This document shows positions 41,716 through 50,357 of a stretch of DNA of 64,000 bases, one piece after another (position 1 is the stretch's first letter; every line of letters begins with the position of its first letter). The stretch comes from Clostridium sp. 1001271st1 H5. Its GTDB lineage: Bacteria > Bacillota > Clostridia > Lachnospirales > Lachnospiraceae. Where the stretch lies: contig NZ_SPHO01000025.1 of assembly GCF_005845215.1 (NCBI RefSeq), forward strand, positions 1 to 64,000, read 5' to 3'. The notes under the pieces are model-generated. The model was not told the origin of the DNA. It was given only the letters and a program-made list of their open reading frames with translations, and did no database searches. The position numbers were made by a program, and so were the translations under genes.

Positions 41716-41901
41716 ATGGATAAGAAATTATACCGTTCCAATATAAACAAAATGCTCTGCGGCGTATGCGGAGGCATAGGAGAGTACTTTAACATTGACC
41801 CTACCATCGTCCGCCTGATATGGGCCATATTTGCCTGCTCCGGCCCGGGAATCATAGCTTATTTCGTGGCGGCCATCATCATTCCCCTGGAGCCCAACTA
41901 A
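41716..41901 (+). CDS. PspC-domain membrane protein
   Basis: A 61-residue PspC-domain protein: KLYRSNINKMLCGVCGGIGEYFNIDPTIVRLIWAIFA, then one hydrophobic helix ending in PLEPN. PspC proteins sense or transmit envelope stress. AAGGAG precedes the ATG. It is the last gene of the padR operon and lies 24 bp from the convergent histidine kinase gene. Confidence 0.9.
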   Translation: MDKKLYRSNINKMLCGVCGGIGEYFNIDPTIVRLIWAIFACSGPGIIAYFVAAIIIPLEPN

Positions 41902-41925
41902 GGCCGGGACAACACCGGCCCCGGC

Positions 41926-43275
41926 CTAATCATCAGCCTTCTCCGGAAGCTGCAGCCATACAGACGCATAAAACATGCCGTCTTTTTGTTCAAACAGGGC
42001 CTCGCCTTTATACCGGTCCGCTATTTCCCGAATCGAGGCAGCGCCGATTCCCACCCCTTTCCGTTTTGAGGAAAGGGGTGTTTTGCTGTCAGCGTCAAAG
42101 GCCACGGTCCTTGTACAGGTATTGTCTGTGAGGAATACAAGGCTGTTTTTATTTTTCCTGCTGATGCGCAGGCGGATGGAGCATTTTGCATCCTTCTCCC
42201 GAAGGCAGGCCTCCACTGCATTTTCCAGCAGATTGCCCAGGATAACCGTCACCTCGGTATCCGATACAGGGCAGGGTTCCGGGTAGTCTGCCTGGGCTTC
42301 AAAGCGTATTTTATGCCTGCGGGCCAGGGAAGCATAGTAGCAGACCAGGGCATTGACCACCTGGTTGCGGCAATAGATTTCCTGGATATCCGGCGGCAGC
42401 TCTGTCTTGTAAATCTCAATGTACTCAGCCAGGCCGGACCTGTCATCCCGGTCTATATAGGACTGCACCACAGCCAGATGCTGACGCAGGTCATGGCGCG
42501 CCTTTTTCATGTCCTCCATGTGGGCCGACATGGTTTCATACTGCTTTTTCTGGGCCAGGAGGCTTCGGTCCGCATACTTTAACTCCTCCTCCAGCTGGGT
42601 CTTTCTGCGGGATATCTCCAACACCTTCAAAAAAACATAAGACACATAGCAGGTGCCAAGCAGCATCAGATACCTGGAAATCAGAAACTGCCAGGAAGCA
42701 TATGCATATACATCCTGCACCGTACAGTAAAGCATGCCGAACAGGGTGGAAAACAAAGGGATTTTCCACATATACCGCCACATTCTCCGGTCGTCCATCT
42801 TCAGTGCCTCTTTTACCGTATGTTCCAGGAAATGAAGTATGAAAGGATAAGTGAGGAGCAGCAGTACCACCCTGGCTATATTATATATGAGATAAGGGTG
42901 GACCTCTGAAAAATCCCAAAAAAAGCGGCTCTCAATAAAATTGGCATTGCCAAACACAAAAAAGGACCAGGCCATCAGGAGCAGGTAGGTAAACATCAGT
43001 TTCTGGAACTGTTCCCTGATTAATAAAAATGAACACGTCAGATTAAACAGCATGAAGCTGTACCGCATCAGGGTAGTCCAACGGGCGGCAGCCTCATAGC
43101 CGCCCTGATTGATAAGGCAGAAGGCTGCGCTGTTCACACACGAAACAGCCGCCATCATCAGTACCACATACCTGTACCGGATTTTCAGCTTGTCCCTGTG
43201 GACCCAGTATCTGGGAAGGCCAAAGGGCATGAAATCCAAAAAGGGAAACAGCAGCGTCATAGCTGTATCCATCAT
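41926..43275 (-). CDS. GHKL-family sensor histidine kinase (AgrC/HPK10-like)
   Basis: A 449-residue kinase. The N-terminal half has six or so membrane helices (to about residue 220), then a coiled coil, the phospho-acceptor region KARHDLRQHL with H261, and the N-box GNLLENAVEACL (N352). The catalytic domain ends with a GVGIGAASIREIADRYKG G-box. AgrC-type kinases sense peptides or other small extracellular ligands and phosphorylate a LytTR regulator. The start overlaps the regulator stop (ATGA), so the two are co-translated. No AgrB/AgrD genes were seen nearby. Confidence 0.9.
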   Translation of the reverse strand: MMDTAMTLLFPFLDFMPFGLPRYWVHRDKLKIRYRYVVLMMAAVSCVNSAAFCLINQGGYEAAARWTTLMRYSFMLFNLTCSFLLIREQFQKLMFTYLLLMAWSFFVFGNANFIESRFFWDFSEVHPYLIYNIARVVLLLLTYPFILHFLEHTVKEALKMDDRRMWRYMWKIPLFSTLFGMLYCTVQDVYAYASWQFLISRYLMLLGTCYVSYVFLKVLEISRRKTQLEEELKYADRSLLAQKKQYETMSAHMEDMKKARHDLRQHLAVVQSYIDRDDRSGLAEYIEIYKTELPPDIQEIYCRNQVVNALVCYYASLARRHKIRFEAQADYPEPCPVSDTEVTVILGNLLENAVEACLREKDAKCSIRLRISRKNKNSLVFLTDNTCTRTVAFDADSKTPLSSKRKGVGIGAASIREIADRYKGEALFEQKDGMFYASVWLQLPEKADD

Positions 43276-43997
43276 AGTAAATCCTCCTCCCTTGCCCGCC
43301 GGAACATGTACTGTGAAAACCGGCTCCTGATTTCCTTATGGTCCCGCTTGCGAAACGGAACCCGTTGGCCGGTATCCATGAGGAACTCCATCTCCTCCAT
43401 ACGCCCAACACGGTCCATGTTAATGATAAGCCCCCTGTAACAAGGCAAAAACTGAGGATAAGCAGACAATACTGTCTCCAGAGACGCAAAGGGTACCCGG
43501 TATCTCAGGATACCCTGCCTCCCTGTATGTACCTGCACATAATGGCCGTCCCGGTCACACCAGAGAATATCCTTTAACAGTATCCTGTCATCCCCCAGGG
43601 CAATGAAACGGGCATTTAATATCTTTTCCACCCGCGCCAGCCTCATGGTCCTCTCAAATGCTTCATATGTAAAGGGTTTTATAAGATAACCGCAGGCCCT
43701 GACCCCATAGCTGTCCACTGCATGGTCATGGCTGGTGGTAACAAAAATCAGGGCAGCCGCCTCATCCCGTTTCCTTATCTCCCTGGCAGTGTCCATACCG
43801 GACATGCCATCCATGTACTGGTCAATGAAAATCAAATCATATACCTGGGGCCGGAAAGCGCCAACAAACCCGGTCCCGCTTTCAAACTCATCCAGTTCCG
43901 GTACTTCCCCTTCATAATTCTCACGGATATAGCGCATCAGATATTCTTTTATCTCCTGCCTGCACATCACTAAATCATCGATAATGGCAACCCGCAT
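43272..43997 (-). CDS. LytTR-family response regulator (AgrA-like)
   Basis: A 241-residue regulator. The receiver domain has D7/D8 (AIIDD), phospho-acceptor D59 (DLIFIDQYMDG) and the switch Lys in LIKPF. The C-terminal LytTR DNA-binding domain (about 140-241) contains ILWCDRDGHYVQVHTG and FLPCYRGLIINMDRV. LytTR proteins bind paired direct repeats about two helical turns apart, and such a pair lies 73 bp upstream. Partner of the kinase gene that follows. Confidence 0.92.
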   Translation of the reverse strand: MRVAIIDDLVMCRQEIKEYLMRYIRENYEGEVPELDEFESGTGFVGAFRPQVYDLIFIDQYMDGMSGMDTAREIRKRDEAAALIFVTTSHDHAVDSYGVRACGYLIKPFTYEAFERTMRLARVEKILNARFIALGDDRILLKDILWCDRDGHYVQVHTGRQGILRYRVPFASLETVLSAYPQFLPCYRGLIINMDRVGRMEEMEFLMDTGQRVPFRKRDHKEIRSRFSQYMFRRAREEDLL

Positions 43998-44069
43998 AAA
44001 ATTCCCCCTTTGATAGGCAAGAAATACCTTCCTGACTTCATTTTACATAAAACAGACACTTATGGCAAA

Positions 44070-44104
44070 TGCAAAATCAGGCCAAAAGCTGCAAAATCAG
44101 GCCA
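44070..44104. repeat. 15-bp direct repeat with 20-bp period, candidate LytTR operator
   Basis: TGCAAAATCAGGCCA occurs exactly at 44070-44084 and 44090-44104. The spacing of 20 bp puts both copies on one face of the helix, as expected for a LytTR dimer. It lies between the divergent response regulator (start 43997) and the receiver/GGDEF genes (start 44182) and could control either. Confidence 0.72.
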
Positions 44105-44181
44105 GCTTATTGAATGTACGGCTGAAAAACGGTATGTTTGAATCAGATGTTTAAATCCACTTAAGAAAGGGGGAGCACTGC

Positions 44182-44547
44182 ATGAACATCATTATCTGTA
44201 ACGACAACCTGCCGGAACGGACCCTAATGATAGATTACATCCTTAAATGGGCCTCGGCTAAATGCCTGGAAATGCAGATTGGAACCTGTAAAAACTGGGC
44301 GGAACTGGCTGCTGCCCTGGAAGGAAGGGAGTGGGACCTGGTTATTGTTGCCCTGGACGGCGTACGGGGCCTGGATACCGCAGCCAGTGCACAGCTGCTC
44401 TCCAGGCGGCTTATCTGGATTTCCGACCTGGATTTCGGGGTACAGGCATACCGTATGTGTGTCAGCTATTTCTTCATGAAGCCGGTCAGCTGCCAGAAAA
44501 TGCAGCGGGCTCTGGAATGTGCCCTGGAAGTACAGAGCACACAGTAA
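44182..44547 (+). CDS. Stand-alone receiver-like protein lacking the phospho-acceptor Asp
   Basis: A 121-residue single receiver fold with no output domain. It aligns with the neighbouring LytTR regulator: NIIICNDN for VAIIDD, and LDGVRGLDTA for MDGMSGMDTA. Two residues are missing exactly at the phospho-acceptor (WDLVIVALDG versus YDLIFIDQYMDG), so the conserved Asp is lost. The switch lysine remains (FFMKPVS). It therefore probably cannot be phosphorylated in the normal way and may act as a protein-protein adaptor for the dual-GGDEF protein encoded 19 bp downstream or for the kinase. AAAGGGGGAG precedes the ATG. Confidence 0.75.
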   Translation: MNIIICNDNLPERTLMIDYILKWASAKCLEMQIGTCKNWAELAAALEGREWDLVIVALDGVRGLDTAASAQLLSRRLIWISDLDFGVQAYRMCVSYFFMKPVSCQKMQRALECALEVQSTQ

Positions 44548-44566
44548 TATCTGGAGGGATGTTTAA

Positions 44567-45592
44567 ATGAAACAGAGACAGCAGACAGATACTGTCAGGA
44601 AGACGCGCAGACAGCTGGAGCAGGAAAATTGTGCCCTCCAGTCCCTGGCGGAACTGGACGGACTGACCGGACTGTATAACCGTATCACCATGGAGCGCAG
44701 GGTAGATGACCACCTTCGCTGCAAACAGCCCGGAACCATGATTGTCCTGGACCTGGACCATTTCAAGCAGGTAAATGACCGTTACGGCCACATTGCCGGG
44801 GATATGCTGCTGTGCACCATTGCGAGCGTATTGAAAAAGATGTTTAACGGGCAAAATCTGGTGGGGCGCGTGGGTGGGGATGAATTCGTTATTTTTATAC
44901 CCTCTATTCTGGAGGACGCCAGGACAGCCGGTGAATGCCTGCGGATTCAGGAACGGTTCCGCGAAGTGCGGCTGGGCGATTCCATCCTGATTAAACTGTC
45001 CATTACCATAGACAGTGCAGACAGCCTGACCTGCAGTAAATACCGGGATATGTTTGACTGTGCGGACCAGAAAATCATGGCGAAAAAACGTCTTCGCAAC
45101 TTAAAGAACGGGACCGGCTATGCATCCCCTGCCAGGGAGCCGGCAGGCATACAGCCTGATATGAGCCTGATAGCCAGGGAGATGGAAGAGAAGGAAATCC
45201 CGCCAGGGGCCTACTGCCAGGATTACGAAACCTTTAAACAAATCTACCGTCTGGAGGAAAGGCGCCTCAGAAGGGATAAAAAAAGGGCTTTCATCATCCT
45301 GTTTACCCTGACAGACCGGAATAACGGTTTCCTCCCCCTGGATAAAAGAGATGCTGAGATGGATATGCTGGGGGAGGAAATCAAGCAGAGCCTGCGCATG
45401 GGAGATGTGTTCACCCGGTACAGCAGCTGCCAGTACCTGGTCATGGTGCTGGATGTGTCCCTGGAAAATGTGGATGTCATTGCAGAGCGCATATGCAGCT
45501 CCTACTACCGGGTACGCCAGGAAACGGCAGACAACCTGGTTCTGCACCGCAGCTATCCCTTAAAGCCCGCCCGCAGACGTCCCAGGGCCTGA
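44567..45592 (+). CDS. Diguanylate cyclase with a second, degenerate GGDEF-like domain
   Basis: A 341-residue soluble protein. Domain 1 (about 25-180) is an intact GGDEF: DGLTGLYNRI, LDLDHFKQVND (61-71) and RVGGDEF (101-107). The inhibitory RxxD site five residues before is absent (NGQN). Domain 2 (about 215-330) has the same predicted layout, but the active loop reads RYSSCQYLVMV, so it is probably catalytically dead. It should make cyclic di-GMP, with domain 2 as regulator or binding module. There is no membrane or sensory domain; input may come from the receiver-like protein upstream. GGAGGG precedes the ATG. Its 3' end overlaps the convergent acyltransferase gene by 40 bp. Confidence 0.85.
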   Translation: MKQRQQTDTVRKTRRQLEQENCALQSLAELDGLTGLYNRITMERRVDDHLRCKQPGTMIVLDLDHFKQVNDRYGHIAGDMLLCTIASVLKKMFNGQNLVGRVGGDEFVIFIPSILEDARTAGECLRIQERFREVRLGDSILIKLSITIDSADSLTCSKYRDMFDCADQKIMAKKRLRNLKNGTGYASPAREPAGIQPDMSLIAREMEEKEIPPGAYCQDYETFKQIYRLEERRLRRDKKRAFIILFTLTDRNNGFLPLDKRDAEMDMLGEEIKQSLRMGDVFTRYSSCQYLVMVLDVSLENVDVIAERICSSYYRVRQETADNLVLHRSYPLKPARRRPRA

Positions 45593-46755
45593 CGGCCCCG
45601 GCAGGACTTTATCCTGTCAATTGCGCACTGGAACAACAGCGGCAGCGCGATGGCCCATATAAGATACACCACACGGAACTGAGGCAGATTTTTGGGAAAA
45701 TAGCAGTACCAGAGATCTGCCTTGTACTGTTCAAAACTGAATCCCACAAAGAGAGGCGTGTACTTTGCCATGGCCGCAAACAGGGTTTTCAGTACCATAA
45801 GGGCCATGATATGGTGCATCATCACTGCATATGTATGGCTTCCGAAATACCGGAGATACCGGCTGTCCTCAAAGGCCCGGGCCAGGATACGGCATACCCT
45901 GAGCCAGAATGCGATGCCCAGCCCGGCCGTGATGTAGGGCAGCAGGATTCCCGTAAAACCGTTGCAGAAGGCCACGGAGTAGATGAGAGGGCGGCCGGAC
46001 ATGGCCAGAACCAGCTGGACTGCCAGGATGATGCCAAAGTACAGGCAATGGTCCGCCCTGTCCCTTTGCTCCAGCTTCTCCCTGTACAGGGTGCCTGCAC
46101 CGTAGCAGGGCAGCAGGAACATCATGCGCACCAGTGTAAGCCATCCGTCCTGGTACCGTCCGGAGCGCGCCAGAAGGATGCCTCCGGCCCCTATGGACAG
46201 ATACAGAAGAAAGACTGCATATTCAGAATCCATTCCCTTTAAAAGGCGGCGCAGGAGCACATTGGCCATCTCCACCAGAAACAGGGCAGGCACAAACCAG
46301 GCAGCCAGGTTATATTCAAACTGGTGTCCTGTAATAAATGGCTCCGCCAACAGATTCCACAGGTTCAAATCCCCCCCAAAGGCAAAACCAGCCAGATGAA
46401 GTACCTGTGCAATCATGCCGTAAATCAGATTGTATACCATATACGGTCCCAGCAGCCGGACTATCTTTTTCCTGGTGTATGCCCCCAGCCGGTTTTCGCT
46501 TCCCTTTTTATAAAAATACCCGGAGATAAAGGCGAACAAGGGCATGTGAAAGGAGTAGTAGGGCACCAGTCCCCCTATATCCAGGTAACTGTTATTGAGA
46601 TGGCCGTCCACCACAAAAACCATGCCCAGGGCCGACAGAATGCAGAACTGCATATTGAAGCCGTCATGGGACTGTACCCCGGGGCGCGCCTGGCCTGCGT
46701 TGCACCGTTTCTCCGCCCCGCCTGTCCCTTTTCCGTCAAATCGTCCTTCTGCCAT
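45553..46755 (-). CDS. Acyltransferase-3 family membrane protein
   Basis: A 400-residue membrane protein with about ten helices of the OafA/OatA-type acyltransferase family, which O-acylates sugars or cell-surface polymers. The catalytic-His region reads GMVFVVDGHLNN and is followed by FHMPLFAFISGYFYKKG. The N-terminal 34 residues are hydrophilic. ATG 46755 has GGAGG and lies 20 bp inside the upstream AraC gene, so the two are coupled. Substrate unknown. Confidence 0.87.
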   Translation of the reverse strand: MAEGRFDGKGTGGAEKRCNAGQARPGVQSHDGFNMQFCILSALGMVFVVDGHLNNSYLDIGGLVPYYSFHMPLFAFISGYFYKKGSENRLGAYTRKKIVRLLGPYMVYNLIYGMIAQVLHLAGFAFGGDLNLWNLLAEPFITGHQFEYNLAAWFVPALFLVEMANVLLRRLLKGMDSEYAVFLLYLSIGAGGILLARSGRYQDGWLTLVRMMFLLPCYGAGTLYREKLEQRDRADHCLYFGIILAVQLVLAMSGRPLIYSVAFCNGFTGILLPYITAGLGIAFWLRVCRILARAFEDSRYLRYFGSHTYAVMMHHIMALMVLKTLFAAMAKYTPLFVGFSFEQYKADLWYCYFPKNLPQFRVVYLIWAIALPLLFQCAIDRIKSCRGRQALGRLRAGFKG

Positions 46756-47575
46756 GTCCGGCCTCCGTTTTATATATTTTTCTGAAATTAGACGGGGTCA
46801 TGCCCATGACCGACTTAAACACCCTGTTAAAGTGAGTGATGTTGGAGAATCCGGTATCACGGCTGATTTCCGTTATATTCTTATCTGTTTCCATGAACAT
46901 CCTCTGGGCATTCATCACCCGTGTGACGTTCACATACTGGATGATGGTGCTGTTGGTATACCGCTTGAACTCCCTGCACAGGTAGTAGGGACTTACATAG
47001 GACATCTGGGCCAGCTGGTCAATGGATATATCCTCCTGGTAATTTTTATGGATATAGCTGATTACATCTGTAATCCGGTTGCGCTTTTCCGGCTTAACCG
47101 GTGTCTGTATTTTCCTGGCAATGGTCAATAACGCCATGTTTAACAGGGTATGGATATAATCCTCATGGTAAGCCTGAGGTTCATCCTGTTCCTTAAGCAG
47201 GTCGTCCAGCATGCGGTGCACAACCTGCTTTTCCCGCTGGTCCGGCTTATATACCCCGGTTCCCTGCTCCAGCACCTTTAACAGCGGACGGGAATCCACT
47301 TCCTCCCTGGCGAAATACACCAGGAGCCGCTTAAAAGGCACATTTTCCTGGCCGTAGGAGTGGTGCATCACATAAGGGGAAAATATAAGAAATTCTCCCG
47401 GATGAATGCAGTAGAGCTGGTCCTGGATGATATGGAACCGTTCACCCTCCTCCAGATAGTACAGTTCAAAATAATCGTGATAGTGGGACTTTGACATATT
47501 GTCATTGACCCCCTGTATGCGTTCGCCGGCAATGCTCCTTCCCTGGGCCATCATGATTCCAGCCTGGTCAATCAA
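46736..47575 (-). CDS. AraC-family transcriptional regulator
   Basis: A 279-residue regulator. An N-terminal cupin (HYHDYFELYYLEEGERFHIIQ...IHPGEFLIFSPYVMHHSYG) should bind a sugar. The C-terminal pair of helix-turn-helix motifs (about 175-275, ISIDQLAQMSYVSPYYLCREFKRYT...NITEISRDTGFSNITHFNRVFKSVMGMTPSNFRK) binds DNA. The start is TTG 47575 behind GGGGG. Divergent from the GH31/TRAP genes, which it probably activates when their sugar is present; also co-transcribed with the acyltransferase gene. Confidence 0.9.
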   Translation of the reverse strand: MIDQAGIMMAQGRSIAGERIQGVNDNMSKSHYHDYFELYYLEEGERFHIIQDQLYCIHPGEFLIFSPYVMHHSYGQENVPFKRLLVYFAREEVDSRPLLKVLEQGTGVYKPDQREKQVVHRMLDDLLKEQDEPQAYHEDYIHTLLNMALLTIARKIQTPVKPEKRNRITDVISYIHKNYQEDISIDQLAQMSYVSPYYLCREFKRYTNSTIIQYVNVTRVMNAQRMFMETDKNITEISRDTGFSNITHFNRVFKSVMGMTPSNFRKIYKTEAGHGRRTI

Positions 47576-47646
47576 TCTGTTTCCCCCTTTCTTTGGTACA
47601 TATATCCAATTCCCATGTTTTTATAACCGTAAAATACACGGAAACA

Positions 47647-47661
47647 TCATAGCGCTTCCAA
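47647..47661 (-). promoter_or_regulatory. Candidate CcpA (cre) site
   Basis: Minus-strand TTGGAAGCGCTATGA matches 14 of 15 positions of the cre consensus WTGNAANCGNWNNCW. It lies in the AraC/GH31 intergenic region and would give carbon catabolite repression. No cre-binding gene is in the window. Confidence 0.4.
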
Positions 47662-47786
47662 ATTAATACAGCAAGATATGTTTAATTTCAACCATAAAAC
47701 TGCAAATATTGTCTAGTTTAGGCGGCCTTAATTCTATATGATAATAACATAAAACCGGTTGAAATAAAACAAGGAGGCAACAATTT

Positions 47787-50288
47787 ATGAAGGTTTGTAC
47801 GAATGCTTACACAGTCATTAAAAAGGATAATTACTTTTCAGTGACGACAAACAGTGTGGAAATCCGCATTCTTTTTCTGACTGATTCCATCCTGCGCATC
47901 AGGGCCGGGTTTGACGGCGATTTCGCAGAGGAATCCTACAGCCTTGTGATGACAGCATGGGAGGACCGGATGGACGATTTCCTGAAAGGCCGCAGAACAC
48001 GGGTGGCTGCAGCGGATGCAGTCCTGTCGGACGGGGACAGGGAGGCAGTGATTGAGGGAAGCCTCTTAAAGGTAGTGGTGGAGAAGGACCCGCTGCGCAT
48101 CTGCGTATACGACAAAGAAGGCACCCTGCTTCACGCGGACATCCCAGACCTGGCCTATATGGAGGACAGCAACCACCGCCGGATTCACACCAGCGAGATT
48201 TCACCGGAAGATTGCTTTTATGGTTTTGGAGAGAAGAGCGGTGATTTCAACAAAGCCCAGAAATTCATGGGCATGAGCCCCAAGGACGCCATGGGATACA
48301 ACCCTAAGGAAACAGACTCTCTTTACAAGCACATCCCCTTTTACATAAAATTAAGCCGCAGCACCAGGAAAGCAGTGGGATATTTTTACCACAACACCTA
48401 CGAGTGCGACTTTGACATGGGCCGTGAGAAGAGCAATTACTGGAAACCCCACAGCCGTTACCGTACAGACGGCGGCGACATTGACCTGTTCCTTATTGCA
48501 GGCCCCTCTGTGCGGCAGGTCGTGGAGCGCTATACGGACCTCACCGGCAAATCAGCCATGCTTCCCCGGTATGCCCTGGGCTATCTGGGTTCTTCCATGT
48601 ACTACCCGGAGCTGGATGAGGACTGCGATGATGCCATCCTGGATTTCATCGACACCACAAAGGAGGAGAAGATACCGGTGGACGGTTTCCAGCTTTCCTC
48701 CGGCTACTGCACCGTGGAGACAGATAAGGGTATCAAGCGCTGTGTCTTTACCTGGAACAAAAAGCGGTTCAAGGACCCCAGGGAATTCTTTGCCCAGATG
48801 GATAAAAGAGGCGTGTCCGTATCCCCCAACGTAAAACCGGGCATCCTTCTCATCCATCCCAAACTGGACGAAATGAAGGCCAGGGGCATGTTCGTGAAGG
48901 CCAGTGACAGCGACGAGCCGGGCATCGGAACCTGGTGGGGCGGAAAAGGCGTGTTTGCAGACTTTACCAAACCTTCCACCCGGACCTACTGGAAGGAAAT
49001 GCTCAGGGAAAATGTCCTGGAATACGGCACCAGTTCTGTGTGGAACGACAACTGCGAATATGACAGCCTGGTGGATAAGGACTGCCGCTGTGATTTTGAG
49101 GGCAAGGGCGGCACCATCGGACAGCTGAAATCCGTTATGTCCAATATCATGTGCCATATTACGGATGAAGCCATCCATGAAACCTTTCCCAATACCCGTC
49201 CCTACATTGTGTGCCGCTCCGGCCACTGCGGCATACAGCGCTATGCCCAGACCTGGGCAGGGGATAACCTGACCTGCTGGGACTCCTTAAAATATAACAT
49301 TGCAACCATCCTGGGCATGAGCCTCTCCGGCGTGGCCAACCAGGGCTGCGACATCGGCGGATTTTACGGCCCCTCACCGGAAGCAGAGCTTATGGTCCGC
49401 TGGATTCAGAACGGCATATTCCAGCCCCGTTTCTCCATCCACTCCACCAACACCGACAACACAGTGACTGAGCCCTGGATGTACGGTGACTGCACGGGCT
49501 ATATCCGGGAAGCCATCGGCCTCCGCTACCAGTTAAGTCCTTACCTCTACTCACTGATGGAACGGGCCCATGAGACAGGACTTCCCATCATGGAACCCAT
49601 GTGCAGCGCATTCCAGAATGATGTTAGGTGCTACGAGGAGGGCGTGGACTTCATGTTCGGCGATTCCCTGCTGGTAGCCAATGTGGTGGAAAAAGGCGCC
49701 TCCGCCAGGAAGGTATACCTGCCTGAAGGCGAAACCTTCTATGATTTCTACACAAGGACTGCCTATGAGGGCGGCGCCGTCATCGAGCTTCCCGTGGACC
49801 TGGGGTCTATCCCCCTGCTGGTGAGAAGCGGCGCCATCATTCCCATGGCGGAAGACAAGCTTGATAACCTGAAAACGCAGCAGACAGAGCACCTCAGGAT
49901 TCTGTGTGCAGCTGACCGGGACAGCCGGTTTGCCCTCTATGAGGATGACGGCATTTCCATGGACTATGAGAATGGAAGTTATCTGAAGACAGACATAACC
50001 ATGACAGCCGGGGAACGCACTACCCTGGATTTCCACCAGGAAGGCCATTATGAGACAGCTGTAAAGACACTGTATCTGGACATGATTCACCGTGAAAAGG
50101 CTCCCTACTGGGTCAAGGCGGACGGAGAAACCATTCCTCATTTCCTCCACCGGAGAAAATTCGAGGAGGCGGACTGCGGATGGTATTACAGCCAGAGGCT
50201 TAAATCCGTTCAGATTAAGTACCCTAATCCTAAGAAGGATTATCAGGTGATTGTATCCTTTGAGCAATTCGACCTGATTGGTATGTAA
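47787..50288 (+). CDS. GH31-family alpha-glycosidase
   Basis: An 833-residue cytoplasmic TIM-barrel glycosidase with no signal peptide. The nucleophile is D421 in SSVWNDNCEY and the acid/base D493 in WAGDN; RSGHCGIQRYAQTWAGDN is the family block. An N-terminal beta-sandwich (about 1-230) and C-terminal beta domains (about 590 onward) flank the barrel. GH31 includes alpha-glucosidases and alpha-xylosidases. The sulfoquinovosidase signature is not apparent. The substrate is probably imported by the TRAP system encoded downstream, which would favour a charged glycoside, but this is inference. AAGGAGG precedes the ATG. Confidence 0.92.
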   Translation: MKVCTNAYTVIKKDNYFSVTTNSVEIRILFLTDSILRIRAGFDGDFAEESYSLVMTAWEDRMDDFLKGRRTRVAAADAVLSDGDREAVIEGSLLKVVVEKDPLRICVYDKEGTLLHADIPDLAYMEDSNHRRIHTSEISPEDCFYGFGEKSGDFNKAQKFMGMSPKDAMGYNPKETDSLYKHIPFYIKLSRSTRKAVGYFYHNTYECDFDMGREKSNYWKPHSRYRTDGGDIDLFLIAGPSVRQVVERYTDLTGKSAMLPRYALGYLGSSMYYPELDEDCDDAILDFIDTTKEEKIPVDGFQLSSGYCTVETDKGIKRCVFTWNKKRFKDPREFFAQMDKRGVSVSPNVKPGILLIHPKLDEMKARGMFVKASDSDEPGIGTWWGGKGVFADFTKPSTRTYWKEMLRENVLEYGTSSVWNDNCEYDSLVDKDCRCDFEGKGGTIGQLKSVMSNIMCHITDEAIHETFPNTRPYIVCRSGHCGIQRYAQTWAGDNLTCWDSLKYNIATILGMSLSGVANQGCDIGGFYGPSPEAELMVRWIQNGIFQPRFSIHSTNTDNTVTEPWMYGDCTGYIREAIGLRYQLSPYLYSLMERAHETGLPIMEPMCSAFQNDVRCYEEGVDFMFGDSLLVANVVEKGASARKVYLPEGETFYDFYTRTAYEGGAVIELPVDLGSIPLLVRSGAIIPMAEDKLDNLKTQQTEHLRILCAADRDSRFALYEDDGISMDYENGSYLKTDITMTAGERTTLDFHQEGHYETAVKTLYLDMIHREKAPYWVKADGETIPHFLHRRKFEEADCGWYYSQRLKSVQIKYPNPKKDYQVIVSFEQFDLIGM

Positions 50289-50301
50289 AAAGCGAGCATA
50301 T

Positions 50302-50330
50302 GCTTCCCCTCCCGCTTACAGAGGGGAAGC
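50302..50330 (+). other. Intercistronic stem-loop between GH31 and dctP
   Basis: GCTTCCCCTC (50302-50311) pairs perfectly with GAGGGGAAGC (50321-50330). No T tract follows, so it is more likely an mRNA processing or stabilising element that raises expression of the binding-protein gene downstream. Confidence 0.6.
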
Positions 50331-50357
50331 TGCTACCATAGAAAGGGGATATTGAAA

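Noticed and set aside
41926..44181. Agr-type quorum-sensing peptide gene near the AgrC/AgrA-like pair
   Set aside because: No AgrB-like protease gene and no small frame with a ribosome site and AgrD-like Cys/charged-tail pattern were found on either side.
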